Assembly: GCA_020350785.1 (NCBI GenBank)
Contig: CP070722.1
Location: 584,826 to 618,607 of the forward strand
Direction: 5' to 3'
DNA: 33,782 nucleotides
Origin: Gemmatimonadota bacterium
GTDB taxonomy: Bacteria > Gemmatimonadota > Gemmatimonadetes > Palauibacterales > KS3-K002
Shown here: positions 1 to 7,140 of the stretch, one piece after another
Layout: every line of letters begins with the position of its first letter
Numbering within the stretch: the stretch's first letter is position 1
Position numbers and translations under genes: made by a program
Notes under the pieces: model-generated
Told to the model about the DNA's origin: nothing
What the model saw: the letters and a program-made list of their open reading frames with translations, nothing else
The model's database searches: none

Positions 1-1
1 C

Positions 2-151
2 AACATCCGCGCATCCGCGAACCACTTGCGACACGGTTCTCGGCTGCTCGAGCAGCTGATCCAGGAGAATGGTCTAACAGTGGTTGGCGCTGAGTACTCT
101 TTGGAAACTGGCGTAGTTGATTTCTTCGATAGGACGCCAGGGGTCGTCTGA
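2..151 (+). CDS. beta-carbonic anhydrase, C-terminal fragment (5' end outside window)
   Basis: The first 49 codons of the window form the end of a reading frame that enters from the left edge and stops at TGA 149-151. The readable tail begins NIRASANHLRHGSRLLEQL and closes with VVGAEYSLETGVVDFFD. This is the characteristic C-terminal helix and last strand of beta-class carbonic anhydrases, zinc enzymes that interconvert CO2 and bicarbonate. The zinc-binding CxDxR and HxxC motifs would lie upstream and cannot be seen, so catalytic competence is not verified. The call rests on recognising the tail only. The next gene starts 9 bases downstream on the same strand, so the two may be co-transcribed. 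Confidence 0.72.
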   Translation, partial: NIRASANHLRHGSRLLEQLIQENGLTVVGAEYSLETGVVDFFDRTPGVV

Positions 152-160
152 TCCATCGAC

Positions 161-1177
161 ATGAATCAGAGAAAGCGCTCCAATAGAAGCGTGGTCATCG
201 CGCCGATCATTGTTCTAGTTGCCGGCCCTGTAACGCTGCCGCCGGCTAATGGACAGAGCGTCGATGAGTCGGTCTTTGTCGAGTCGGATGGCGCGCAGCT
301 ATTCCTCGAGGTTCGGGGTGCCGATCGAAACTCTCCGGTGCTGCTCTACCTGCACGGTGGGCCCGGCAGCCCCCTGGGCATCTTGAGCTTTCAAGCCTAC
401 GTTGGCTCGGCTCTCGAGCAAAACTACGTCGTCGCCTATCTGCACCAGCGTGGCGTGCTGCGGTCGCCGATGGTGCCTGATAGCACACAGACCGTTTCTC
501 AGCATGTGAGAGATGTGGACCGAGTGGTCGATCGGCTTGCGGCCGAGTTTGGGGGGAAGCGGGTAGTACTACTTGGCCATTCGTGGGGTGGGATTCTCGC
601 ATTGCTCTATGCCCGAGAGCATGAGTCCAAGGTAGCGGCGCTGATCTCGGTGGCAGCGCCGTTCAACGTCGAGGCGAACTTCCTAGCCAGCTACGAGCGT
701 GCGCTGGAATGGGCGCGGCAAGTTGGAAACGATGACGCTGTACAGGCGCTACTGACGGTTGGGCGACCCCCCTACGAGACGACTGCGGGGCATCTGGTGA
801 GGTCGACCTGGTCCTCATGGGCCCACGGCGGCGTATCCAGGAACCTGTCGATGGAAAGAGTCCTGGCCGGCACCGGGCTGGCGGAGGGGGACGGCGGTTG
901 GCGCGCAGGGCAGCTACGCATCGGCGAGGTCATGTATCCAGACGTCCGGCGCATCAACCTGGAGGCGGCTGTGCGAGACTTGGGTATTCCGCTAATGTTA
1001 GTCGCCGGACGGCGCGATGCTGAGGTGCCGTGGGAGGATCTGGTCTTTGGATACGACAACTATGGGGGACCGAAGCGGTTCCTTCTCTTCGACAACAGCC
1101 ACCACATGGTCTTCGTGGACGAGCCAGATCGCTTCGTAGCCGAAGTCGTCGCGTTTACCGGTGAGCTCTCCTTTTGA
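161..1177 (+). CDS. exported alpha/beta hydrolase, proline-iminopeptidase-like
   Basis: A 338-residue alpha/beta-hydrolase. The N-terminus is basic (MNQRKRSNRS) and is followed by a hydrophobic stretch to about residue 28, consistent with a signal peptide or anchor, so it probably acts in the periplasm. The oxyanion-hole motif HGGPGSP (65-71) and nucleophile elbow GHSWGG (Ser141) are typical of the proline iminopeptidase (S33) subgroup. Asp287 in AGRRDAEVPW and His316 in DNSHHMVF complete a plausible Ser-Asp-His triad. The substrate cannot be assigned: S33-like proteins include aminopeptidases, esterases and other hydrolases. Start ATG 161 has no strong ribosome site but gives a sensible signal sequence. 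The gene lies directly behind the carbonic anhydrase. Confidence 0.85.
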   Translation: MNQRKRSNRSVVIAPIIVLVAGPVTLPPANGQSVDESVFVESDGAQLFLEVRGADRNSPVLLYLHGGPGSPLGILSFQAYVGSALEQNYVVAYLHQRGVLRSPMVPDSTQTVSQHVRDVDRVVDRLAAEFGGKRVVLLGHSWGGILALLYAREHESKVAALISVAAPFNVEANFLASYERALEWARQVGNDDAVQALLTVGRPPYETTAGHLVRSTWSSWAHGGVSRNLSMERVLAGTGLAEGDGGWRAGQLRIGEVMYPDVRRINLEAAVRDLGIPLMLVAGRRDAEVPWEDLVFGYDNYGGPKRFLLFDNSHHMVFVDEPDRFVAEVVAFTGELSF

Positions 1178-1439
1178 AGGACTCGCCAGATCGAGATGCA
1201 AGCCAGCAGTCGAGGTCAAAGAGATGGGGGGAGAGCACATTGAGTGTTTCAACTTGCGCCCGGTCATCCAGATCAAGTCGGCTGACGAGAGAGTGATGTC
1301 GCGGCTGGCGGCGGAGTGGCGTCGTGTGAGTTTGCTTTTACATTAGGCGACCGATGCCTTGTGGTCGCCCGGCATTCTGGTTGGAGGAGGGGCAGAATGT
1401 GAGCGTGGCGCGTCAACGACTCGATTGCGGAGGAAGAGC

Positions 1440-2048
1440 GTGAATCAAGTACCTGTTATCGCGTGTTTCTTGGCCGGCGGACTTGCGCTGGCGGGGGTTG
1501 CCAGGGCGCAGGAAGCACAGGTCGGAAGCATGAAGTCTCTGTCAGAGGAGCAAGTGCAGGCCTACTTGGAAGGCCGCGGCATGGGGATGGGAATGGCGGC
1601 GGAGGCTAACGGCTATCCGGGCCCGATGCACGTGTTGGAACTGGCCGACAGCTTGAACTTGAGTGAGGAGCAGCGGCAGCGTACGGCGACAGCGTTTGCG
1701 CAGGTCAAGTCCGAGGCTCAGCGGTTGGGCAGGGAGATCGTGGCTCAGGAGCAAGCGCTGGAGGCTCTGTTCGTCACGGGCGCGATTACCGAGGATGGAT
1801 TGGCGTCCGCCACCAAGCGCTTGGGTGAGCTGCAGGGGGAGCTGCGCCATGCACATTTGCGGGCGCACTTGTCGATGGCAGAGATCTTGACGGCGGAGCA
1901 GCGGCGACGCTACTCAGAGTTGCGCGGCCACTCTCAAGGTCAAGGTGGGGAGCATCGGCATCAGATGCAGCATGATCAAATGCACCATGATCAGATGCAG
2001 CATGATCAGATGCAGCATCGACAGGGGAGCGGCAACAAGCTGAGGTAG
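1440..2048 (+). CDS. Spy/CpxP-like periplasmic protein with Met/His-rich C-terminal repeat
   Basis: I place the start at GTG 1440 because GGAGGAAG lies just upstream and the product then begins with a clean signal peptide ending ARA-QEA near residue 23. A longer in-frame start at 1359 would add an implausible leader. The 202-residue protein is helical and has two LTxxQ-like motifs, LNLSEEQRQR (72-81) and ILTAEQRRRY (149-158), as in Spy/CpxP-type periplasmic chaperones and metal-stress sensors. Residues 171-195 form a tail with seven His and four Met built from a five-residue repeat (QMQHD and variants), which suggests copper, silver or zinc binding. The family call rests on motif pattern and overall character. 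The next gene starts 6 bases after the stop, so they are probably co-transcribed. Confidence 0.78.
   Translation: MNQVPVIACFLAGGLALAGVARAQEAQVGSMKSLSEEQVQAYLEGRGMGMGMAAEANGYPGPMHVLELADSLNLSEEQRQRTATAFAQVKSEAQRLGREIVAQEQALEALFVTGAITEDGLASATKRLGELQGELRHAHLRAHLSMAEILTAEQRRRYSELRGHSQGQGGEHRHQMQHDQMHHDQMQHDQMQHRQGSGNKLR
1962..2021 (+). repeat. 15-bp tandem repeat, four units, coding for QMxHx
   Basis: Four in-frame 15-bp units begin at 1962, 1977, 1992 and 2007. Units 1 and 3 are identical (CAGATGCAGCATGAT), and units 2 and 4 differ at a few bases. They encode the Met/His tail of the Spy-like protein (QMQHD, QMHHD, QMQHD, QMQHR). Near-identity at the DNA level points to recent expansion by slippage, so copy number may vary between strains. 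Confidence 0.9.
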
Positions 2049-2054
2049 ATATCG

Positions 2055-2471
2055 ATGCTACGCGTTGCGGTCGCCGTTGTGCTCATAGCTCATGGCCTCG
2101 GGCACGCACTCGGCATTCTGCCTCTGTTCGGCATCAAGTTGAGCGGGACGCACGCCTTCACATCTTGGCTCGTCACAGAGCAGTTGGGCGGCGCCGCCAC
2201 GCGCGGTCTCGGATTGACTCTGTGGCTGGCGGCCTTGATCGGGTTTGTGGTTGCAGGTTTGGGGCTTCTTGATTGGCTGGTGCCCCCTGACTCTTGGCAG
2301 CCGTTGGCAATAGCCGCCGCTCTGGCATCACTCGTAGCGATCGCGCTGTTCTGGGGCGGTCTGCCTTTCTTCTTCCCGAACAAGGTAGGGGCAATTGCCG
2401 TGGACCTGGCGGTCCTGGTCTCGCTTCTCTGGCTGCGCTGGCCACCTGGCGTCGTAAAGGGTATGTCATAG
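2055..2471 (+). CDS. four-helix integral membrane protein, function unknown
   Basis: A 138-residue, strongly hydrophobic protein with about four membrane segments (roughly residues 3-25, 50-72, 83-104 and 112-128). A conserved-looking AHGLGHALGILPLFG lies in the first helix, and its two His could bind a ligand or metal. GAGGT sits 8 bases before ATG 2055, supporting this start. I do not recognise the family; DoxX-like proteins have similar size and topology but I see no diagnostic match. It follows the Spy-like gene by 6 bases and is probably in the same transcript, which suggests an envelope role. Confidence 0.7.
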   Translation: MLRVAVAVVLIAHGLGHALGILPLFGIKLSGTHAFTSWLVTEQLGGAATRGLGLTLWLAALIGFVVAGLGLLDWLVPPDSWQPLAIAAALASLVAIALFWGGLPFFFPNKVGAIAVDLAVLVSLLWLRWPPGVVKGMS

Positions 2472-2504
2472 CAGGAAGGAAGCTGTGCTGAGGATCTTGC
2501 GATT

Positions 2505-2696
2505 ATGAAGAAGACATTACGTGGCATCGCGAGGCGCATTCCGCTCCTTCGTGGCAAAGACTGTTACCCGAGCGCGGGCCTTCCGGGTCGCGGCTGCTAT
2601 CCGCAGGTAAAGAAGAGGGATCGCGGCTGTTACCCGGAGCGAGTTGATGCTGGCAAGCATCACCCCCGGGCGCCGGTCTTTAAGGGTAGAGGGTAA
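2505..2696 (+). CDS. small basic peptide with three CYP motifs at 11-residue spacing; possible modified-peptide precursor
   Basis: A 63-residue open frame starts at ATG 2505, 11 bases after GAGG and 33 bases downstream of the preceding membrane protein. The first 16 residues are basic and amphipathic (MKKTLRGIARRIPLLR). The rest contains Cys-Tyr-Pro three times, at residues 20-22, 31-33 and 42-44, a period of exactly 11 residues. The surroundings are GKDCYP, GRGCYP and DRGCYP. The codons differ silently between copies (TGT TAC CCG, TGC TAT CCG, TGT TAC CCG), as expected if the peptide rather than the DNA is maintained. No signal peptide or membrane segment is visible. It could be a multi-core precursor of a modified peptide, a metal-binding peptide, or a fortuitous frame. 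No known family is recognised. Confidence 0.45.
   Translation: MKKTLRGIARRIPLLRGKDCYPSAGLPGRGCYPQVKKRDRGCYPERVDAGKHHPRAPVFKGRG
2553..2651 (+). repeat. 33-bp imperfect tandem repeat, three units, inside the CYP peptide gene
   Basis: Units begin at 2553, 2586 and 2619, each 33 bp (11 codons). Units 2 and 3 share the core CGCGGCTG-TA-CCG with silent differences at the Cys and Tyr codons. The second halves of the units are unrelated, so only a six-residue core is repeated. Confidence 0.7.
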
Positions 2697-2876
2697 GCGA
2701 CTCGCAGACCGATTGTGGCGGTTGATGGACGGCGATCTGGAATTCTCACGATCGGCGGCTGGTAACTCACCCGGCATTCCGGGCTTTGCGTGCTAAAGAG
2801 TGCCTCGATGGGATCGGAGTTTGATCAAGAGATGGCACCCTCTTGTGGGTCCGCTCGCGACTGAGACCTGCTGATC

Positions 2877-3161
2877 ATGCCACCCTGGCCTTATATGGGG
2901 ATCTTTCTCTGGCGGACGTTCCTCATATGGTGCGCTGCTCATGTCCTCTCATTCAGGCTCGGCGCTTTCCCCTTCAGATCTTTCGTTCTGGCCTTGGCCG
3001 CAGCAGTGATTCTGCTGCTGCTTGATGTTCAGCGGCGAAGCGAGCGCCGTTTCCTTGCGAACTTGGGCGTCTCGCGTCTCGCAGTCGTCGGCATCATCGC
3101 CGCCGGCTTCTCGATTCTTGAGTTAGCGCTGTTTCTCGTCTTCGGAGGGTCGACAGGATAG
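2877..3161 (+). CDS. small membrane protein paired with the downstream ABC ATPase
   Basis: A 94-residue protein with about three hydrophobic segments (roughly 5-22, 30-50 and 68-90) and a basic cytoplasmic loop containing DVQRRSERRFLANLGVS between the second and third. The stop (3159-3161) lies 17 bases before the annotated GTG start of the ABC ATPase and may be closer to, or overlap, its true start, so the two are almost certainly one unit. It is too small to be an ordinary ABC permease but could be a partner or regulatory subunit. I have a recollection of similar small proteins next to ABC ATPases in related genomes but cannot name a family. No strong ribosome site is seen at ATG 2877. Confidence 0.65.
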   Translation: MPPWPYMGIFLWRTFLIWCAAHVLSFRLGAFPFRSFVLALAAAVILLLLDVQRRSERRFLANLGVSRLAVVGIIAAGFSILELALFLVFGGSTG

Positions 3162-3178
3162 GCACCGAAGTCTTCGCC

Positions 3179-3865
3179 GTGCATTCGGTGAGTAAGAGTT
3201 TCGGTAGCCGCGCCGTGCTGAAGTCCGCGTCCTTCTGGGCCAAAGAGGGTCGGATCACGACTCTTCTGGGTCGCAACGGTTCGGGCAAGACGACGCTGCT
3301 ACGCATTGCCGTCGGCGAGCTGCGGGGGCAGGGGGGTGTCGTACGCTTTCGCACGAAGGCATATGAGCGCCCGCGGCTATCGGTACTGGCGCGAGGCGGC
3401 CTGTATTACTTGGAGGAGCGGGCGCGCGTCCCAAGTACTTTCCGGGTTCGAGCGCAACTCGAGTTTGTCAGTCGGCGGTATGGCAGACGTTCGGTAGACG
3501 AGGCCGTCGGAATCTTGGGTCTGGAGAGCCTGGTGGACAGCAAGTTTCATGAGCTTTCCGAGGGGGAGGGTCGCCGGGTAGCGCTTGCGGCGGCGGTGGT
3601 TCGGAGGCCGAAGTGTCTGTTGGCGGACGAGCCGTTTCTAGGTCTCACGCCGAACAACCGGGCTCTTGTGGCCGACGTATTACGACGCCTGGCGGCCGAA
3701 GGGGCAGCGATCGTGACGACTGGCCACGAGGTCGTGCCGCTTCTCGAGCTTTCGGACGAGGTCATCTGGTGCGCGGCGGGAACTACACACGGCCTGGGGA
3801 GACCCGAGGAGGCCAAGGCGCACACGCAGTTCGTAAGGGAGTATCTGGGCTGGCACATCCCTTAG
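3179..3865 (+). CDS. ABC transporter ATP-binding protein with atypical Q-loop and signature motif
   Basis: From GTG 3179 the product is 228 residues. Walker A is GRNGSGKTT (31-39), Walker B is CLLADE (146-151) and the H-loop His is His183 in TTGHEV. The signature is LSEGE (126-130) rather than LSGGQ. The Q-loop position reads YYLEERA (about 76-82), so the usual Gln appears to be Glu. GTG 3179 has no ribosome site close by, whereas GGAGG near 3144-3148 points to initiation around 3158, where the only in-frame candidate is ATA. Such a start would add GTEVFA before VHSVSKSFG and give a more typical beginning. The only permease candidate nearby is the 94-residue membrane protein immediately upstream. 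The substrate is unknown. Confidence 0.88.
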   Translation: MHSVSKSFGSRAVLKSASFWAKEGRITTLLGRNGSGKTTLLRIAVGELRGQGGVVRFRTKAYERPRLSVLARGGLYYLEERARVPSTFRVRAQLEFVSRRYGRRSVDEAVGILGLESLVDSKFHELSEGEGRRVALAAAVVRRPKCLLADEPFLGLTPNNRALVADVLRRLAAEGAAIVTTGHEVVPLLELSDEVIWCAAGTTHGLGRPEEAKAHTQFVREYLGWHIP

Positions 3866-3949
3866 GGCGTGAGGTCAGTTGTTGATCCGGTACTCGAACT
3901 GAAACCCTTTTGACTAACTGCTCAGCTCGATTCCGATCGGCAGGCTAGG

Positions 3950-4456
3950 ATGCGCGTCGGAGACGGTCCGCGGCGTCCCTGGTTGGCCGGCGCAATTGCA
4001 ACGGTCGGCAGCATCGGCGTTCTAGTATCGGCCCTGCTTCACGGTCGCGGTAATCACGGTGTGCCCCACGTGCTGGGGACCGCGGCTCTCATCTTGTCAG
4101 CCGTCTTCATCTTCTCACCGTTCTACTTGTTGAAGCGCCACGGTGGGGTGCAAGCTGGAAGCAAGTATTTCGACACGACAGCAGTCGTCGATCGTGGAGT
4201 CTATGGTGTTGTCCGCCATCCTCAGTATCTGGGTTACATGCTGCTGGTGTCGGGGTTCGCGTTACGCTCGCAGAGCTTTTGGACGGTGATGCTGGCGCTC
4301 TGCGCGAACGTCTTTTTCTACGTACAAGCTCGCAAGGAGGAGGGCTTCTGCGTTCAGTCGCTGGGCAACGCCTACGAGGACTACTTGAAGCGTGTGCCGC
4401 GGTTCAACTTCGTGAGTGGTTTCTTGCGCCACTGGAGACAAGCAAGGGGTCGATGA
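3950..4456 (+). CDS. isoprenylcysteine/phospholipid methyltransferase-family membrane protein
   Basis: A 168-residue protein with about four hydrophobic segments. It shows the C-terminal signature of the ICMT/PEMT family: RHPQYLG (89-95), EE (130-131), then AYEDYLKRVPRF (141-152), which binds S-adenosylmethionine and methylates a membrane-embedded acceptor. The acceptor cannot be predicted, since bacterial members include phospholipid, protein-like and small-molecule methyltransferases. AGG-rich sequence lies just before ATG 3950. The gene follows the ABC ATPase by 84 bases on the same strand. Together with the upstream Cys-containing peptide it would fit a modification and export set, but this is speculative. 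Confidence 0.82.
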   Translation: MRVGDGPRRPWLAGAIATVGSIGVLVSALLHGRGNHGVPHVLGTAALILSAVFIFSPFYLLKRHGGVQAGSKYFDTTAVVDRGVYGVVRHPQYLGYMLLVSGFALRSQSFWTVMLALCANVFFYVQARKEEGFCVQSLGNAYEDYLKRVPRFNFVSGFLRHWRQARGR

Positions 4457-4653
4457 TGATAGTCTACGTCGAAACGCAAGAGGTCAGCCAGTGGTCCTGG
4501 TCTGATTGCTGAAAGGGTTCGAGCGAGGGAGCTGCGGCTCGTCGGGCCAGGAAGAAGCTCGTGATCGTGCAACCTTGGTCCGGCTAGAATTGCGGTTGGT
4601 GCCGCGGGAGCGGCGCCGGAGCCCAACTCGCGCGATCACGGATCGGTTTGCCG

Positions 4654-5556
4654 ATGAGGAAATACAGACTGTACCAGGTCGACGCCTTCACGACGGAGCG
4701 ATTCTGCGGCAATCCCGCCGGAGTCGTACCGAACGCCGATGGGCTCGAAGAGGGAGAGATGCGTCTTATCGCTCGAGAGCTAAACAACTCGGAGACGGCC
4801 TTCATATTTGCGGCGGACGGGGCGGGACATGATGTGAGGGTGCGCTTCTTCACTCCGACGTGTGAGGTTCCTTCCTGCGGTCATGCGACGATCGCGGCGC
4901 ACTATGTGCGCGCGTTGGAGCGCTCGTTGCCCTCGTGCGTAGTCGTTCAGAAGATCCGGGCCGGCATTTTGCCCGTGGAGGTGATTCGCGAGGCGGAAAC
5001 TTATCGGATCGTAATGACCCAGGGCGCTATCGAATTCAGTGAACCATTTACATCACCGGTCTCAGATGAGATCCTCGCGGGATTGGGGCTCGCACCCGAC
5101 GATCGAGACGAGCGCTGCCCTATTCAGATAGTGTCCACCGGCCACTCCAAAGTTCTGGTGGGTGTCCGATCGCGCTCGACTGTGAACCGTATCCGACCGG
5201 ACCTGATTAGACTTTCCGAGATCAGCGGTAGTATTGACTGCAACGGCTACTTCGTCTTTACGCTAGATTCTGGTTGCGAAGCCATGCTGACTCATGGCCG
5301 CATGTTCGCTCCCGCGATTGGCATCCCTGAGGACCCTGTGACCGGTAACGCCAACGGCCCGCTGGGCGCCTATCTTGTGAAGCATGGCTTGGCGGAAGCG
5401 GCTGACGGAGAGTTACGCTTCCGGGCTCAGCAGGGGGAGGCGATGGGTCGGCCGGGAATCGTGGATGTGTCAGTGAAGGCTCGAGGCTCGATGCCGACGG
5501 TCGTGCGAGTGGGAGGCCGTGCGGTGGTCGTCTTTCAGTCGGAATTGGAGCTCTAG
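4654..5556 (+). CDS. PhzF-family isomerase/epimerase-like protein
   Basis: From ATG 4654 the product is 300 residues, the usual PhzF length. A TTG two codons upstream at 4648 is an alternative, and neither has a strong ribosome site. The PhzF pattern is clear: QVDAFTTERFCGNPAGVV at the N-terminus, the general acid/base Glu47 in NNSETAF, and PSCGHATIAAH (73-83). The C-terminal half carries EDPVTGNANGPLGAYL, typical of the second lobe of the diaminopimelate-epimerase fold. True PhzF isomerises trans-2,3-dihydro-3-hydroxyanthranilate in phenazine synthesis, but no other phz genes are visible, so this is a homologue of unknown substrate. Confidence 0.88.
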   Translation: MRKYRLYQVDAFTTERFCGNPAGVVPNADGLEEGEMRLIARELNNSETAFIFAADGAGHDVRVRFFTPTCEVPSCGHATIAAHYVRALERSLPSCVVVQKIRAGILPVEVIREAETYRIVMTQGAIEFSEPFTSPVSDEILAGLGLAPDDRDERCPIQIVSTGHSKVLVGVRSRSTVNRIRPDLIRLSEISGSIDCNGYFVFTLDSGCEAMLTHGRMFAPAIGIPEDPVTGNANGPLGAYLVKHGLAEAADGELRFRAQQGEAMGRPGIVDVSVKARGSMPTVVRVGGRAVVVFQSELEL

Positions 5557-5662
5557 CGCCTACGCCGCCAATCCCAGTTAGATGATGCCGGAATCCGCTC
5601 TGTGAGCTCGAACTGCGGAGAGTACTTGTCATTCGGCCGGAAGGCAGATAGGGATTGAATGC

Positions 5663-6367
5663 ATGTTTTCGGCAAGCGCTGACTTCTACGATCTGTTCTA
5701 CGCTGCGAAGGACTACGAGAAGGAGGCCGCGACGGTGGCCGCTCTCATCCGTGCCCGGCACCCTGATGCGGCCCGGTTGCTCGATGTAGCCTGCGGCAGT
5801 GGTGAGCACGGACGCTATTTCGCGATCGAGCACGGATTTCAAGTCGAAGGTGTCGATATCGAGCCGCGGTTCGTGGAGCTGGCGCGGGCCAAGAACCCGG
5901 CGGGTGTCTACCATTGTGGGGACATGGTGGACTTTCAGCTGGAGCGGACCTACGACGCCGTCGTTTGTTTGTTCAGCTCGATTGGATATGTGCGTGAACT
6001 ACACAAACTGCATCGCGCGGTAGCGGCCATGGCCGACCATTTGGCGGAAAGGGGCATCCTGGTTGTGGAACCTTGGTTTGAGCCGGGTACGATGGAGCAT
6101 GGGTTCGTGACCTGTGCGACGGTGGATGCGCCTGGCGCCAAGGTTTGCCGAATGACTCACACGGCGCTGGAAGGGCGGCTATCGCGCCTGCGTTTCGAGT
6201 ACTTGATTGGCACACGTGAGGGTTTGCGCCGGGAAGTCGAGATTCATGAGCTTGGTCTATTCTCACGCGAGGAGATGGAAGCTGCATTTCAGACTGCTGG
6301 CCTGGTTGTGGACTATGACCCTGAGGGGCTGATCGGACGTGGGCTGTACATTGCCTGGCGTGCATGA
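5663..6367 (+). CDS. SAM-dependent methyltransferase, similar to sugar N,N-dimethyltransferases (DesVI/TylM1 type)
   Basis: A 234-residue class I methyltransferase. The start FYDLFYAAKDYEKEA, motif I LLDVACGSGEH (39-49), the acidic VDIEP after strand 2, and CLFSSIGYV and VVEPWF after strands 4 and 5 follow the layout of the deoxyaminosugar N-methyltransferase subfamily. Length also fits (about 237-250 residues). No sugar biosynthesis genes are nearby, so the substrate is open; many such genes occur alone in genomes. It is 106 bases downstream of the PhzF-like gene on the same strand with no obvious terminator between. The start at ATG 5663 is supported by the expected N-terminus. Confidence 0.85.
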   Translation: MFSASADFYDLFYAAKDYEKEAATVAALIRARHPDAARLLDVACGSGEHGRYFAIEHGFQVEGVDIEPRFVELARAKNPAGVYHCGDMVDFQLERTYDAVVCLFSSIGYVRELHKLHRAVAAMADHLAERGILVVEPWFEPGTMEHGFVTCATVDAPGAKVCRMTHTALEGRLSRLRFEYLIGTREGLRREVEIHELGLFSREEMEAAFQTAGLVVDYDPEGLIGRGLYIAWRA

Positions 6368-6437
6368 CTTCTAGTTAGAGGATGTGATTGGCAATCCGGA
6401 TCCTGAGTCTACGGTGAAGAAACGAGAGTGAGCAGCG

Positions 6438-6695
6438 ATGCCTCCCGATGACCCCGGACCACGCCCGGAAGAGCGTGGCGATCTCGGACCGGCGGCAAGG
6501 CGACCACCGTTGGCGGATGGTTCGGGATCGCCTCCGGCGGATCGTTTGCCGCCGGAGGCGCCGTCACGCACCGGCGCTGTGAAGGAAGTGTTGCGACTTG
6601 CTGTCGGGCTAGCGATCGGCCTGGTAGGTGTCGCCGAAGGACTCGTTGCAGCCGCGCTGAATGAGGTGACGAGAGGGAGTCGGGACGACCGGTGA
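6438..6695 (+). CDS. small hypothetical protein: Pro-rich N-terminus, one hydrophobic helix
   Basis: An 85-residue frame from ATG 6438. Residues 1-46 are rich in Pro, Asp, Glu and Arg and probably disordered. Residues about 47-75 are hydrophobic with Gly and Ala and could form one membrane helix. The last residues are charged (RGSRDDR). GAGAGTGAG lies about 10-20 bases upstream, a weak ribosome site. The stop is 15 bases before the TTG start of the next small gene. No family is recognised. Coding status is supported by neighbour spacing and the ordered hydrophobic block, but not proven. Confidence 0.55.
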   Translation: MPPDDPGPRPEERGDLGPAARRPPLADGSGSPPADRLPPEAPSRTGAVKEVLRLAVGLAIGLVGVAEGLVAAALNEVTRGSRDDR

Positions 6696-6710
6696 GGGGG
6701 GTAATCCAAC

Positions 6711-7016
6711 TTGACTGCTGACGAGCTGGATCTGCGACTGGAGGTGGAGAGGATCGTGCCGGTTGCCGCCTCGGAATGGAGCGCGGTGGCAGAGCGATTC
6801 GAGGAGATGGAGCGGCACCCGACGGGTGTCGCCGGCGACATCGTGATTATTCAGGTCGCCGCGGGCCTGGCCGCAGTGGAACAGTCGTCGCCTGCTGAGC
6901 GAGTCGTGCGTCGACTGGGTGGCCCGGACGAGGCTCGTCGTTTCGTGGAGCAGCGCCTGGAGGCGTACGAGCGCATGTGGGATGGGTGTGGCTGCAAGAT
7001 CGACTACTACAAGTGA
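6711..7016 (+). CDS. small soluble hypothetical protein ending in a CGC motif
   Basis: A 101-residue acidic protein, predicted mostly helical. Start TTG 6711 is chosen because GAGGGGGG lies about 10 bases upstream and no ATG or GTG fits. The C-terminus is distinctive: AYERMWDGCGCKIDYYK, with the only two Cys of the protein in a CGC arrangement beside Trp and two Tyr. Such a motif could bind a metal, form a vicinal disulfide-like pair or serve as a modification site. I do not recognise a named family. It follows the Pro-rich protein by 15 bases and probably shares its transcript. Confidence 0.65.
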   Translation: MTADELDLRLEVERIVPVAASEWSAVAERFEEMERHPTGVAGDIVIIQVAAGLAAVEQSSPAERVVRRLGGPDEARRFVEQRLEAYERMWDGCGCKIDYYK

Positions 7017-7140
7017 ATTTCCCTGCAGTGCCTTTGCGGATCTAATCATCGTCCTTCGGGTCAGTTCAGCAAACTGGTCGAAACGTTCTCACGACCTGTG
7101 TCGTAGAGGATAACAGGCGTGGTCCGCGAAGGAGGGCTGA

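Noticed and set aside
1161..1346. Short frame overlapping the hydrolase end
   Set aside because: No ribosome site or motif; the stretch 1178-1439 shows no supported gene.
2517..2777. Minus-strand frame overlapping the CYP peptide
   Set aside because: Arg/Ser/Ala-rich composition with no motif and no ribosome site; likely chance.
2770..2783. Short hairpin CCCGG-CATT-CCGGG after the CYP peptide
   Set aside because: Only five pairs followed by CTTT; it may be a weak terminator but is too short to assert.
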